DNA of 64,000 nucleotides from Armatimonadota bacterium (GTDB lineage Bacteria > Sysuimicrobiota > Sysuimicrobiia > Sysuimicrobiales > Sysuimicrobiaceae). Each line of letters opens with the position of its first letter. Within the stretch, counting starts at the first letter, position 1. The stretch is taken from assembly GCA_025060455.1 (NCBI GenBank), contig JANXBY010000057.1:1-64000 (forward strand), given 5' to 3'. The translations under genes were made by a program, and so were the position numbers. Positions 15,073-22,875 of this stretch are shown here, piece after piece. A model generated the notes under the pieces. That model did no database searches. It was not told the origin of the DNA and saw only the letters and a program-made list of their open reading frames with translations.

Positions 15073-15498
15073 GTGAAAATGAGTTTCAATAAGTTCCTCC
15101 TGGAAACCCTGAGGGCGCGCGGGTGGCGGGTGACCGCGGCCCGGCGGGCGGTGGTGGAGGCGCTGGCGCGGGCAGGGTGCGCTGCGGACGTGCAGACCGT
15201 CTACCGACTCGCCAAGCGGGCCTACCCCAGGTTGGGGCTGGTGACGGTGTACCGCACCCTGGACCTGCTGGCCCGGGAGGGGTGGGTGCAGCGGTGGGAG
15301 GAAGGCGGTGCAGCACGTTACGAGCTGGACCAGCCCCACCACCACCACCTGGTGTGCCTGGCCTGTGGGGCTGTGCAGCGCTGGGACCGGTGCCCCGTAT
15401 CGGTGCGGGAGGGGGCCACCCTTGGCGGGTTCGTGGTCACCGGGCACCGGCTGGAGCTTGTGGGCTACTGCCGCACCTGCCGAGAGGTGGTGCGGTGA
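15073..15498 (+). CDS. zur: Fur-family metalloregulator, probably Zur
   Basis: The 141-aa protein has the Fur winged helix (GWRVTAARRAVVEAL; VQTVYRLAKRAYPRLGLVTVYRTLDLLAREG), the metal-binding HHHHLVCLACG and a C-terminal structural zinc pair (YCRTC). It is the first gene of an operon with a His-rich zinc-type ABC importer, so zinc sensing is the best inference; iron or manganese cannot be excluded. Start options are GTG 15073 and ATG 15079; neither has a ribosome site, in line with a leaderless transcript. A 7-1-7 operator overlaps these codons, implying autorepression. Confidence 0.9.
   Translation: MKMSFNKFLLETLRARGWRVTAARRAVVEALARAGCAADVQTVYRLAKRAYPRLGLVTVYRTLDLLAREGWVQRWEEGGAARYELDQPHHHHLVCLACGAVQRWDRCPVSVREGATLGGFVVTGHRLELVGYCRTCREVVR
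15074..15088 (+). promoter_or_regulatory. Fur/Zur-type 7-1-7 operator
   Basis: TGAAAAT-G-AGTTTCA is an inverted repeat with one base between 7-base arms (6 of 7 match), the pattern of Fur, Zur and PerR boxes. It covers the predicted transcription start and first codons of the regulator gene, a position that would block initiation of the whole operon. Confidence 0.65.
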
Positions 15499-16442
15499 GG
15501 GCCTGGGCGATGGTGGCGGCGTTGCTGCTGGCGGGCTGCCTGCCGCAGCCTACCACGCCGCGGAAGTCCGTGGTAGCCACCTTCTACCCCCTGTATGAAC
15601 TGGCCCGGCAAGTCGGGGGTGACCGCGTAGAGGTCCGTCAGCTGGTGCCCTCCGGGGCCGAGGTGCACGACTACGAACCGACCCCAGGGGACTTGGCCCG
15701 GCTGCGGCAGGCGGCGGTGTTCGTGTACAACGGCGCGGGCCTGGAGCGGTGGGTGTCCAAGCTGGAGGGTGAACTGCCCGCGGGCGCGGTACGGGTGGAG
15801 GCGACCCGCGGGCTGCCGCTGATCCGCGCCGAAGCGGAGTTGCACGAGCACGGGCATGGGCACGAGTCCGGGCATGGGCACGAGCCCGGGCGCACCGAGC
15901 AGCTCGACCCGCACGTGTGGCTGGACCCCGTGCTGGCGCAGGCGGTCGTCGACAACATCGCGGACGGGCTGGTGCAGGCGGACTCCGCAGGTGAAGCTAG
16001 CTACCGCCGCCGCGCGCTGGATGCCAAGCAGCGCTTGGAGCAGCTCCACCACCGCTACCAGCGCGCCCTGGCCCGCTGCCGGACGCGCGTGCTGTTGACC
16101 TCCCACGCGGCGTTCGGGTATCTGGCCCGGCGGTACGGGCTGCGGCTGGTCTCCGTGGCCGGCGCCAACCCAGAAGCCGAGCCGTCGCCCCGGCGGCTGC
16201 GGCAGCTCGTTGCCCTCGCGCGGCAGGAAGGCGTGCGGGCGGTGTTCGCGGAGAGCAGGGGCGCCCACCGTACGGCGGAGAGCCTGGCCCGCGAACTTGG
16301 GGTGCCCGTGCGGGCGCTAGACCCGTTGGAGGTGGGGCCCCGCCCCGGGCAGGACTACTTCCGGAGGGTGGAAGCGAACCTGGAGCAGCTGGCGGAGGGG
16401 CTGGACTGCCAGACTCCGGAGCCCGCGGGAGGCGGACGGTGA
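15495..16442 (+). CDS. znuA: Zinc ABC transporter substrate-binding lipoprotein
   Basis: The 315-aa cluster A-I binding protein starts with a lipoprotein signal (MVAALLLAGC). Metal-ligand regions include VPSGAEVHDYEPTP, DPHVWLDP, TSHAAFGYLARRYGL and VFAESR. A His-rich loop (HEHGHGHESGHGHE, about residues 117-130) is typical of zinc rather than manganese binders; at DNA level it is a short tandem repeat. GTG 15495 overlaps the regulator stop as GTGA. It would deliver zinc to ZnuBC. Confidence 0.93.
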   Translation: MRAWAMVAALLLAGCLPQPTTPRKSVVATFYPLYELARQVGGDRVEVRQLVPSGAEVHDYEPTPGDLARLRQAAVFVYNGAGLERWVSKLEGELPAGAVRVEATRGLPLIRAEAELHEHGHGHESGHGHEPGRTEQLDPHVWLDPVLAQAVVDNIADGLVQADSAGEASYRRRALDAKQRLEQLHHRYQRALARCRTRVLLTSHAAFGYLARRYGLRLVSVAGANPEAEPSPRRLRQLVALARQEGVRAVFAESRGAHRTAESLARELGVPVRALDPLEVGPRPGQDYFRRVEANLEQLAEGLDCQTPEPAGGGR

Positions 16443-17194
16443 TGGCCGGCGAGGTCATAGCCGAGCTGGAGCACGTGTGCGTGGACTTTGACGGGGAACG
16501 GGTGCTGGACCGCGTGGACTTGCAGATCCGCAGGGGCGACTTCCTCGGTGTCATCGGGCCCAACGGCGCAGGCAAGACCACCTTGTTGAGGGTCCTTGTG
16601 GGCCTGGTACGGCCCAGCTGCGGTCACGTGCGGCTGTTCGGACAGGACGTGCGGCAGTTCCGGCAGTGGCACCGGGTGGGCTACGTGCCGCAGAAGGCGG
16701 TGGCGTTCGAGACGCGGTTCCCGGCCACGGTGTTGGAGGTGGTGTTGAGCGGGCGGGCGGGGCGCGTGGGCGCCGGGCGGCGGTTCCGGCCCGAAGACCG
16801 GACCGCGGCGGTGGTGGCCCTTCGGACGGTGGGGCTGTGGGAGGTACGGGACCGGCTGGTCGGGCGGCTGTCGGTGGGACAGCAGCAGCGGGTGTTTGTG
16901 GCCCGGGCCCTGGCCAACGAGCCTGAGCTCTTGCTGCTGGACGAGCCGACGGTGGGCGTGGACCCGGAAGGCGAGGAGCGGTTTTACGGGCTGCTGCACC
17001 GGCTGAACCAGGAACGGGGCACCACGGTGGTGCTGGTGTCCCACGACGTGGCCGCGGTGGCACGTGAGGTGTCGCAGCTCGCGTGTTTGAACCGGACGCT
17101 GTTCTTCCACGGGCCGCCGGAGGAAGCGCTGCGGGCGGGCACGCTGGAGAAGCTGTACGGTACCCGCAGCCTGCTGGTCACCCACCGGCACTGA
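16439..17194 (+). CDS. znuC: Zinc ABC transporter ATP-binding protein
   Basis: The 251-aa ABC ATPase has Walker A GPNGAGKTTLLR, a Q-loop near YVPQKA, signature LSVGQQQRVFVARAL, Walker B LLLLDEPTVGVD and switch His in VLVSHDV. GTG 16439 (or ATG 16442) overlaps the znuA stop, with GGGAGG upstream. It powers import with ZnuA and ZnuB. Confidence 0.95.
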   Translation: MMAGEVIAELEHVCVDFDGERVLDRVDLQIRRGDFLGVIGPNGAGKTTLLRVLVGLVRPSCGHVRLFGQDVRQFRQWHRVGYVPQKAVAFETRFPATVLEVVLSGRAGRVGAGRRFRPEDRTAAVVALRTVGLWEVRDRLVGRLSVGQQQRVFVARALANEPELLLLDEPTVGVDPEGEERFYGLLHRLNQERGTTVVLVSHDVAAVAREVSQLACLNRTLFFHGPPEEALRAGTLEKLYGTRSLLVTHRH

Positions 17195-17201
17195 GGGAGC
17201 G

Positions 17202-18002
17202 GTGGAACTGCTTCAGTACGGGTTCATGCAACGGGCCCTGCTGGCAGGGCTGCTGCTGGCGGTGGCCGCCCCCGCGGTGGGCGTGTTCGTCGTGTTGCGG
17301 CGGCTGAGCCCCATCGCGGACACCCTGGCCCACGTGGCGCTGGCGGGGGTGGGGGCCGCGCTGCTGCTCGGGGTGTCGCCGGCTCTGGGGGCCCTGCTGT
17401 TTACCGTGGCGGGGGCCGTAGGCGTGGAGCGCCTGCGGGCTTCCGGCCGGCTGTACGGGGAGGCGGCCCTGGCCCTGTTCCTCAGCGGCGGCCTGGCGGT
17501 GGCCTTGCTGCTACTGAGCCTCGCAGGTGGGGTGAACGCCGACCTGCTGGGCTACCTCTTTGGCGCGGTGACCGCGGTCCGGCCCTCGGACCTTGTGTGG
17601 ATGGCCGCGCTAGCGCTCGTGGTGTGCGGCAGCGTGGCGTTGTTTTACAAGGACCTGTTCGCCCTCACGTTCGACGAGGAGGCAGCCCGGGTTCAGGGGG
17701 TGCCCGTGGACGCCCTGAACCTGCTCCTCGCGGTACTGGTGGCGGTCACCGTGGTCGTGGGCATGCGGGTGGTGGGCGTGCTGCTCACCGGCGCCCTGCT
17801 GGTGGTCCCCGCCCTCACCGGCATGCGGCTGGCGCGCAGCTTCCGCGCCACCATGGCGGTGGCCGTGGGGGCGGCGGTGGCCGCGGTGGTGGTGGGCCTG
17901 GTAGCCAGCTTCTACCTGGACGTGACGCCCAGCGGGGCGGTGGTGTTGGCCAGCCTGGCGCTGTTCGCGGCGGCGTCGTGGGTGCCCCAGAGGAGCCGGT
18001 GA
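17202..18002 (+). CDS. znuB: Zinc ABC transporter permease
   Basis: The 266-aa ABC-3 family membrane protein begins MELLQYGFMQRALLAGLLLAVAAPAVGVFVVLRRLSPIADTLAHVALAGV, the conserved family start. About seven hydrophobic segments follow and the TFDEEAARVQGVPVDALN cytoplasmic loop couples to the ATPase. GTG 17202 is preceded by GAGGGAG. It overlaps the next gene by GTGA. Confidence 0.95.
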   Translation: MELLQYGFMQRALLAGLLLAVAAPAVGVFVVLRRLSPIADTLAHVALAGVGAALLLGVSPALGALLFTVAGAVGVERLRASGRLYGEAALALFLSGGLAVALLLLSLAGGVNADLLGYLFGAVTAVRPSDLVWMAALALVVCGSVALFYKDLFALTFDEEAARVQGVPVDALNLLLAVLVAVTVVVGMRVVGVLLTGALLVVPALTGMRLARSFRATMAVAVGAAVAAVVVGLVASFYLDVTPSGAVVLASLALFAAASWVPQRSR

Positions 18003-18544
18003 CCACCGCGCAGGCCGGGGGCTGCAACGCCCCGCGCACGGTCCACACTGTGGGACACTCCACGAGGTCCCTGGCGCAGTTCCTGCAGCTGCTCAAGGCA
18101 CACGGGGTGGCCGTGGTGGTGGACGTGCGCAGGTGGCCCACCTCCCGCCGGTTCCCGCACTTCCGGAAGGAGCAGCTGGAGCGGGGGCTGGGCGCGGAGG
18201 GGATCGGGTACGTGTGGCGGCATGCGCTGGGCGGCTTCCGCCGGCCGTCTGCGGACTCGCCGAACACCGGGTGGCGGGTGGGCGCCTTTCGGGCCTACGC
18301 GGACTTCATGCTCACGGAGGAGTTCCAGAGGGTCCTGGAAGGGCTGGAGGAACTGGCCCAGCAGCAGCGGGTGGCCCTTATGTGCGCGGAGGCCACGCCC
18401 TGGAGGTGCCACCGACAGCTGCTCGCGGACGCCTTCCTCGTCCGGGGCTGGAACGTCCGGCACATCACCGACCGGGGCTGCGAACCCCACCGGCTCACGC
18501 CCTTCGCGCGGGTGGAGGGAACCCGGATCCTGTACCCGGGGTGA
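17999..18544 (+). CDS. DUF488 family protein
   Basis: The 181-aa protein has the DUF488 features TVGHSTRSLAQFLQLL, VVVDVRRWPTSRRFPHF, HALGGFR, and LMCAEATPWRCHRQLLAD with the conserved Cys-Ala-Glu and CHR. The function of the family is not established. GTG 17999 overlaps the znuB stop, so it is translated as the last gene of the zinc operon; whether the link is functional is unclear. Confidence 0.88.
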   Translation: MTTAQAGGCNAPRTVHTVGHSTRSLAQFLQLLKAHGVAVVVDVRRWPTSRRFPHFRKEQLERGLGAEGIGYVWRHALGGFRRPSADSPNTGWRVGAFRAYADFMLTEEFQRVLEGLEELAQQQRVALMCAEATPWRCHRQLLADAFLVRGWNVRHITDRGCEPHRLTPFARVEGTRILYPG

Positions 18545-18610
18545 GGGAGCCGGGGGTGCCCACCGTGCGGGGCAGCGGCCCACCTGGACGTGACGCGCAA
18601 GCCCATGAGG

Positions 18611-19711
18611 TCACCACAGGCCCGGCACGCGGGTGCCGCAGTCGGGGCACGTCCCGCCGGTGGCTGCGAGTCGGTTCTGCAGGACCCGGAAGCCCCATCG
18701 CTCCACCACCAGCGCGCCACACCCGTGGCAGTAGGTGTTTTCGTAGCGGCCCACCTGCCCGGGGAGGTTGCCCGCGTACACATACCGCAGCCCGGCCTCC
18801 TCCCCAATGCGGGCGGCGCGGAGCAGGGTGTCCGGAGGCGTGTTGGGGGTGTCCGTCATCCGGTAGTCGCTGTGAAACGCGGTCACATGCCAGGGAATGA
18901 AGGGGGACACGCTGGTCAGGTAGGCTGCCGCGTCGCGCAGCTCCTGCTCGTCGTCGTTAAAGCCGGGCACCACCAGGGTGACCACCTCCACCCAGAAACC
19001 GCGCTGGTAAGCCCCGCGGATGGTCTCCAGGACCGTCTGCAGCTTGCCGCCCAGGAGCCGGTAGTTCTTCTCCCTCATGGTCTTGAGATCGACCTTGTAC
19101 AGGTCCACGTACGGCCGGAGGTAGTCGAGGACCTCGGGGGTGGCGTTCCCGTTGGATACGTAGCTCCCCACCAGGCCGTGGCGCTTGCCCTCCCGGAACA
19201 GCGCCACCGCCCACTCGCTGGTGATGAGGGGCTCGTTGTACGTACTCGTGAGCACCCGCGCGCCGGACCGCAGGGCCAGCTGCACGAACTCCTCGGGCCT
19301 GATGGGCGTGAAATCCGCGAGGCGCGTGGCCACGGGGTCGCGGAGGCTCTGGCTCAGCTGCCAGTTCTGGCAGTAAGGGCACTGCAGGTCGCAGCCCAGC
19401 ATGCCGAAGCTCAGAGCCCGGGCGCCGGGGTAGGCGTGGAAGAAGGGTTTCTTCTCGATGGGATCCAGCTGCAGGGCACCCACGTAGCCCCACGGCACGT
19501 ACAGCTTGCCGGCGCGGTTGAACCGGACCCGGCAGATCCCCGAAAGCCCGTCGAAGATCACACACCGGTGGCCGCAGGCGAAGCACTCCACCTTGTCCCC
19601 GTCCAGCCGGCGGTACAGCTCGCCCTCCCGGGTCATGTCCTGCAGGACCCGACCCAGGGGGGTCTGCTGCGCTTCCCGCACGCTCAGCCGGCGGTAGGGC
19701 TCCCGGGCCAT
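18611..19711 (-). CDS. amrS: AmmeMemoRadiSam-system radical SAM enzyme
   Basis: The 366-aa protein matches the AmrS/PflA-like family. An N-terminal region carries CFACGHRCVIFDGLSGICRVR, the radical SAM cluster motif is CDLQCPYCQNW, and further features are STYNEPLITSEW, YVSNGNATPEVLDYL, VDLKTM and VEVVTLVVPGFND. A C-terminal zinc ribbon (YCHGCGALVVE...CPDCG) ends it. The family usually sits with Memo and AMMECR1 genes; neither is nearby here. The substrate is unknown. It is convergent with the DUF488 gene. Confidence 0.92.
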   Translation of the reverse strand: MAREPYRRLSVREAQQTPLGRVLQDMTREGELYRRLDGDKVECFACGHRCVIFDGLSGICRVRFNRAGKLYVPWGYVGALQLDPIEKKPFFHAYPGARALSFGMLGCDLQCPYCQNWQLSQSLRDPVATRLADFTPIRPEEFVQLALRSGARVLTSTYNEPLITSEWAVALFREGKRHGLVGSYVSNGNATPEVLDYLRPYVDLYKVDLKTMREKNYRLLGGKLQTVLETIRGAYQRGFWVEVVTLVVPGFNDDEQELRDAAAYLTSVSPFIPWHVTAFHSDYRMTDTPNTPPDTLLRAARIGEEAGLRYVYAGNLPGQVGRYENTYCHGCGALVVERWGFRVLQNRLAATGGTCPDCGTRVPGLW

Positions 19712-19791
19712 CCCGCACCCCTCAAACCCACTGTACCGCTCCGGCGGGGCTCCCTCGTTCCGGTGGGTTCAGAAAGATGCCGACTGCGGGG

Positions 19792-20427
19792 TCAAGAGCG
19801 GTTGGCCGCGCGGACCCGCAGCTCCACCGTGACCTTGACCAGGTCCTCTGCTACGAAGAACAGGAAGCGGGGGACGGGCATTCCGTAGTCGGACATGCGC
19901 AGCTCGAACTCCGCACGGCCGCGGAAGCCGTCGGGCAACGGTGTCACCTGGGCTGGGGCGGAGACCGGTCGCGTCACACCCCGCAGGGTGAGCCGGCCGT
20001 GGACCACGGCCGGGAGGGTGCCGATCACCCGCGCGGCGTCCGTGGAAACCATGCCCTGGAAGGTGATGGTGGGGTACTGCTCCGTCAGCAGCTGTTGACG
20101 GTGCATCTGGGTGTCCCGGAGGGCCAGCCCCGTGGTGACCGAACGCGCGAACACGGTGAGTTCCAGGTCCGCCACGAAGCTCCGCTCCCCCGTCTGGCGC
20201 ACCACCGCCGTCCCCTCGAACTGCTGGGCGCGGACCCGGAACCCGCCTACGTTGTCCCGCGCGAACAGCTCTACCCGGGAGTCCTCGGGGACCACCACAA
20301 AGCGACCCGTGGCCAGTAGCTGTGCGTGGCCTGCCGCCACGGCCAACATGGCCACCAGCACCCCTGCCACAGCGGGGCCCACACGCTTCCCGGGCCGGGC
20401 CGACAAGCTGCGCGCCGCGTCCTGCAC
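19792..20427 (-). CDS. YceI-family periplasmic protein
   Basis: The 211-aa protein has an N-terminal signal or anchor (VGPAVAGVLVAMLAVAAGHA) followed by a YceI lipocalin-like barrel (SRVELFARDNVGGFRVRAQQFEGTAVV; LRDTQMHRQQLLTEQYPTITFQG; VHGRLTLRGVTRPV). YceI proteins bind isoprenoid-type lipids and are often linked to respiratory quinones or stress; no ligand can be named. GTG 20427 start. It is downstream of the broken hppA remnant. Confidence 0.88.
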   Translation of the reverse strand: MQDAARSLSARPGKRVGPAVAGVLVAMLAVAAGHAQLLATGRFVVVPEDSRVELFARDNVGGFRVRAQQFEGTAVVRQTGERSFVADLELTVFARSVTTGLALRDTQMHRQQLLTEQYPTITFQGMVSTDAARVIGTLPAVVHGRLTLRGVTRPVSAPAQVTPLPDGFRGRAEFELRMSDYGMPVPRFLFFVAEDLVKVTVELRVRAANRS

Positions 20428-20476
20428 AGCGAACAGCCTACCAGCTCCCCTGAACGTCTTCCACCGGCCCCGGACT

Positions 20477-20710
20477 CCTGGCGTCGAGGGCAGTCCCCGC
20501 GGTGTCCTTCAGGGGACTCGCCCAGTCACCCACCACCGCGGCCCTGTGGGCCTCCGTCCCCCCAAAGTAGCTGTCCTCGACTTTTTCTTGGCGTTGTCCC
20601 GCCCGCCACCGGTGTTGGCCATGAGGACCGCCAGCAGCTGGGCGCTCAGGATGGCCCCGGCCAGCAGCAGGCCCGGATTTTCCCGGAACTGATGCCTCCC
20701 TTCCACATGA
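20477..20710 (-). pseudogene. Remnant of a membrane proton-translocating pyrophosphatase (hppA C-terminus)
   Basis: The minus strand encodes QFRENPG then LLAGAILSAQLLAVLMANTGGGRDNAKK. After a one-base frameshift it continues VEDSYFGGTEAHRAAVVGDWASPLKDTAGTAL. These match the last part of HppA-type pyrophosphatases (MANxGGxxDNAKKYIEDG...GSEAHKAAVVGDTVGDPxKDTAGPAL). The stretch normally between QFRE and the last helix is missing, a base is lost at the AAGAAAAAG run, and there is no upstream body or proper end. It is therefore a decayed fragment. It fills the 317-base gap between YceI and DUF1850. Confidence 0.75.
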
Positions 20711-20744
20711 TGCTTCTGAACCCCATCAGCTCCGCGCGCGGCCA

Positions 20745-21200
20745 TTACCGATTGGCCTGCACAACCAGAGCCTGCGGGCAGCCAGCAGCCCGACCGGCCA
20801 CCAGCCGCAGCAGGGCGCCCTCGCGGGCCACATCCCGCAGGGCCAGCGCGTGCCCTCCTGCCCGGAGTTCCTGCCGTGCGGCGTGGCTGACACGGAGGAC
20901 CAAAGCGCGGAGCCGGCGTGGGGGAGAGGTGGTCTCGAACCAGCTTCCACGCCGCATGAAGCCGTCGCTCGGCAGCCCCCATCCCACCGAGCGGAACCGC
21001 ATGCCCTCCAGCCAGACGGTGCCGTCCGGGGCCACGCGGTACCGTTCCACCACCGGGCTGCGCTCCACCGAGTGCAGGTAGCGCAGCTCGAACCGCCCGT
21101 CCGCAGGTAAACACAACACCCGGGGTAGTCCCGCGAACGCCGCCGCCAGGACCCCCACCAGGACAGCGGCAAAACCGGCCCCGGCCACGGCTCGGTTCAC
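20745..21200 (-). CDS. DUF1850 family protein
   Basis: The 151-aa protein has one N-terminal hydrophobic segment (AGAGFAAVLVGVLAAAFAGL) and then the DUF1850 core: FELRYLHSVERSPVVERYRV, LEGMRFRSVGWGLP and ALVLRVSHAARQELR. Members often accompany TAXI-type TRAP transporters; none is present here. The longer ORF in the track runs through the DUF192 gene in another frame. GTG 21200 overlaps the DUF192 stop by GTGA, so the pair is coupled. Confidence 0.8.
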   Translation of the reverse strand: MNRAVAGAGFAAVLVGVLAAAFAGLPRVLCLPADGRFELRYLHSVERSPVVERYRVAPDGTVWLEGMRFRSVGWGLPSDGFMRRGSWFETTSPPRRLRALVLRVSHAARQELRAGGHALALRDVAREGALLRLVAGRAAGCPQALVVQANR

Positions 21201-21673
21201 CGCGGCCCAGCAGGGGCCCGGCGGGTTTGTGGCCGGTACACCACCCGGGCACCCAGCCCGATGCCGTGCCGCGCGAAGAAGCCCTGGTTCACCTCCAGGG
21301 CGTACTGGGCCTCGTGGCGCGAGAGGTAGATAGGGATGTCGCCGCCGGGCTGCGGTGGGTCCATATCCTGGATGTCCACGATGCGCCAGCGGCTGTCGAT
21401 GAAGGCGATGGACAGGGGGATGTAGGTGTTCTTCATCCAGAAAGCCAGGCGTTGGGGTGACTCGAACACGAACAGCATGCCGGCGTACTCCGGAAGCCAC
21501 GTGCGGTACATGAGGCCGCGGGCACGGGTGGTCACGGTGTCGGCCACCTCCACTTCCAGGCTCACCCGTCGGGCCCCGTCCACGAGGATCACCGTGCCCC
21601 TCTTGAACTCAGGAGCTGCGGAGGACGTGGAAGCCCACGCAAGAAGCGCTGCCAGCAGGAGCGCTGCACGCAT
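21197..21673 (-). CDS. DUF192 family secreted protein
   Basis: The 158-aa protein carries a cleavable signal peptide (MRAALLLAALLAWASTSSAAP) and a DUF192 domain (VEVADTVTTRARGLMYRTWLPEYAGMLFVFESPQRLAFWMKNTYIPLSIAFID; ALEVNQGFFARHGIGLGARV). The family is widespread, extracytoplasmic and of unknown function. It begins a two-gene unit with DUF1850, downstream of hairpin repeat copy 3. Confidence 0.9.
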   Translation of the reverse strand: MRAALLLAALLAWASTSSAAPEFKRGTVILVDGARRVSLEVEVADTVTTRARGLMYRTWLPEYAGMLFVFESPQRLAFWMKNTYIPLSIAFIDSRWRIVDIQDMDPPQPGGDIPIYLSRHEAQYALEVNQGFFARHGIGLGARVVYRPQTRRAPAGPR

Positions 21674-21696
21674 CGGGAAACCCCACCGGGCCGTCT

Positions 21697-21733
21697 ACAC
21701 CACCCCAAGAATCGCGGGCGATTTTGGGAGACC
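21697..21733 (-). repeat. Palindromic hairpin repeat, copy 3
   Basis: CACCACCCCAAGAATCGC then GCGATTTTGGGAGACC forms an imperfect hairpin (one bulge, one G-T pair) related to the copies at 14401 and 14980. It lies between the protease gene and the DUF192 gene, both on the minus strand, where it could terminate the former. Confidence 0.65.
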
Positions 21734-21774
21734 CCAGTCCCCCTCCACACGTTCCGTGTTACACGGACAGGATC

Positions 21775-22758
21775 CTAGCCCGATTGTACCCAGCGGTTCA
21801 AAAGCTCCGTGGGCACCGCCTCCAGCACGAGTAGGCCGGAGCCCCGCACCACAAACAGCTGCAGGGGCTGGCCAGGAGGGTGTTGGCCCACAGCCAGCTG
21901 CAGGTCCTCCGGGCCCCGCACGGTCCGGCCCGCTGCCCGCACCACGAAGTCGCCAGGCCGGAGGCCGGCGCGGTCTGCCGCTGACCCCGGCTGCACCTGT
22001 ACCACCCGGGCGCACCGGTCCGCTTCCAGCCGGTGCTCCACCACCACCCGCCGGTCCAGCCGGGCTGGTTCCGCGGCCACACCCAGGTAGGCCCGCCGCA
22101 CCCGCCCGTGGCGCAGCAGCTCGCCGACCACCCAACGGGCGGTGTTCACCGGGATGGCAAAACACAGCCCCTGCGCTCCCGCGATGACCGCGGTGTTGAT
22201 GCCCACCACCCGTCCCCACGTGTCCACCAGGGGGCCCCCGGAGTTGCCTGGGTTCAGTGCGGCGTCGGTCTGGATGACGTTCTCGATGACCCAGCCGCTC
22301 TGGCTGTACAGGGTCCGGCCAAGGGCACTCACGACCCCCGCGGTGACGGTGGCCGCGAACCCAAGGGGATTCCCGATGGCCACCACCAGCTGGCCCACCC
22401 GCAGCCGGCTGGAGTCGCCCAGTTCCGCGGCGGCAAGACCGTCCTCCGGAACCCGCAGGAGGGCGAGGTCGGTGTGCGGGTCCTCTCCGACCGTGGAGGC
22501 GGGAAGGGTGCGTCCGTCCGGCAACCCCACCACCACGCGACGCCGTCCTCGCACCACGTGGTGGTTGGTGAGCACGTAACCGTCGGGGGCCACCACCAGC
22601 CCGCTGGCACCTCCGGCCCGCCCCACAGGGCCCGGCCGCCCAACACCCACGCTGACCACCGCGGGCCCCGCGCGTTCCACCGCCCGGGTGACCGCCCGGG
22701 AGTAGGCGTCCAGGAGCTGGTCGTCGTCCGGCTCAAAGGGCGTGTGTCCGGGTTCCAC
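21775..22758 (-). CDS. Trypsin-like serine protease with PDZ domain (HtrA-like), no signal peptide
   Basis: The 327-aa protein contains the protease fold with catalytic His (VLTNHHVVRG), Asp (DPHTDLALLRV) and Ser (NPGNSGGPLVDTWGRVVGINTAV). One PDZ domain follows (ARVVQVQPGSAADRAGLRPGDFVVRAAGRTVRGPEDLQLAV). GTG 22758 with GGAGG is the first good start, and no signal peptide or membrane helix follows it. The enzyme therefore appears cytoplasmic, unlike most HtrA proteins. The 595-aa ORF in the track is an artificial upstream extension. Confidence 0.88.
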   Translation of the reverse strand: MEPGHTPFEPDDDQLLDAYSRAVTRAVERAGPAVVSVGVGRPGPVGRAGGASGLVVAPDGYVLTNHHVVRGRRRVVVGLPDGRTLPASTVGEDPHTDLALLRVPEDGLAAAELGDSSRLRVGQLVVAIGNPLGFAATVTAGVVSALGRTLYSQSGWVIENVIQTDAALNPGNSGGPLVDTWGRVVGINTAVIAGAQGLCFAIPVNTARWVVGELLRHGRVRRAYLGVAAEPARLDRRVVVEHRLEADRCARVVQVQPGSAADRAGLRPGDFVVRAAGRTVRGPEDLQLAVGQHPPGQPLQLFVVRGSGLLVLEAVPTELLNRWVQSG

Positions 22759-22875
22759 AGCACCTCCGCAAACGCGAGGGGTGCTGGAGATATTTCCGAG
22801 GGCCCCGGGGGCGGTTGGGCGGTGTCGTCCGTGGCTCTGACAGGGGGAGCGGGCGCCAGCGCGAATACCACCCGT

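Noticed and set aside
15850-15895. Short tandem DNA repeat
   Set aside because: It is the in-frame codon repeat of the His-rich loop of ZnuA (HGHGHES/HGHGHEP), not an independent element.
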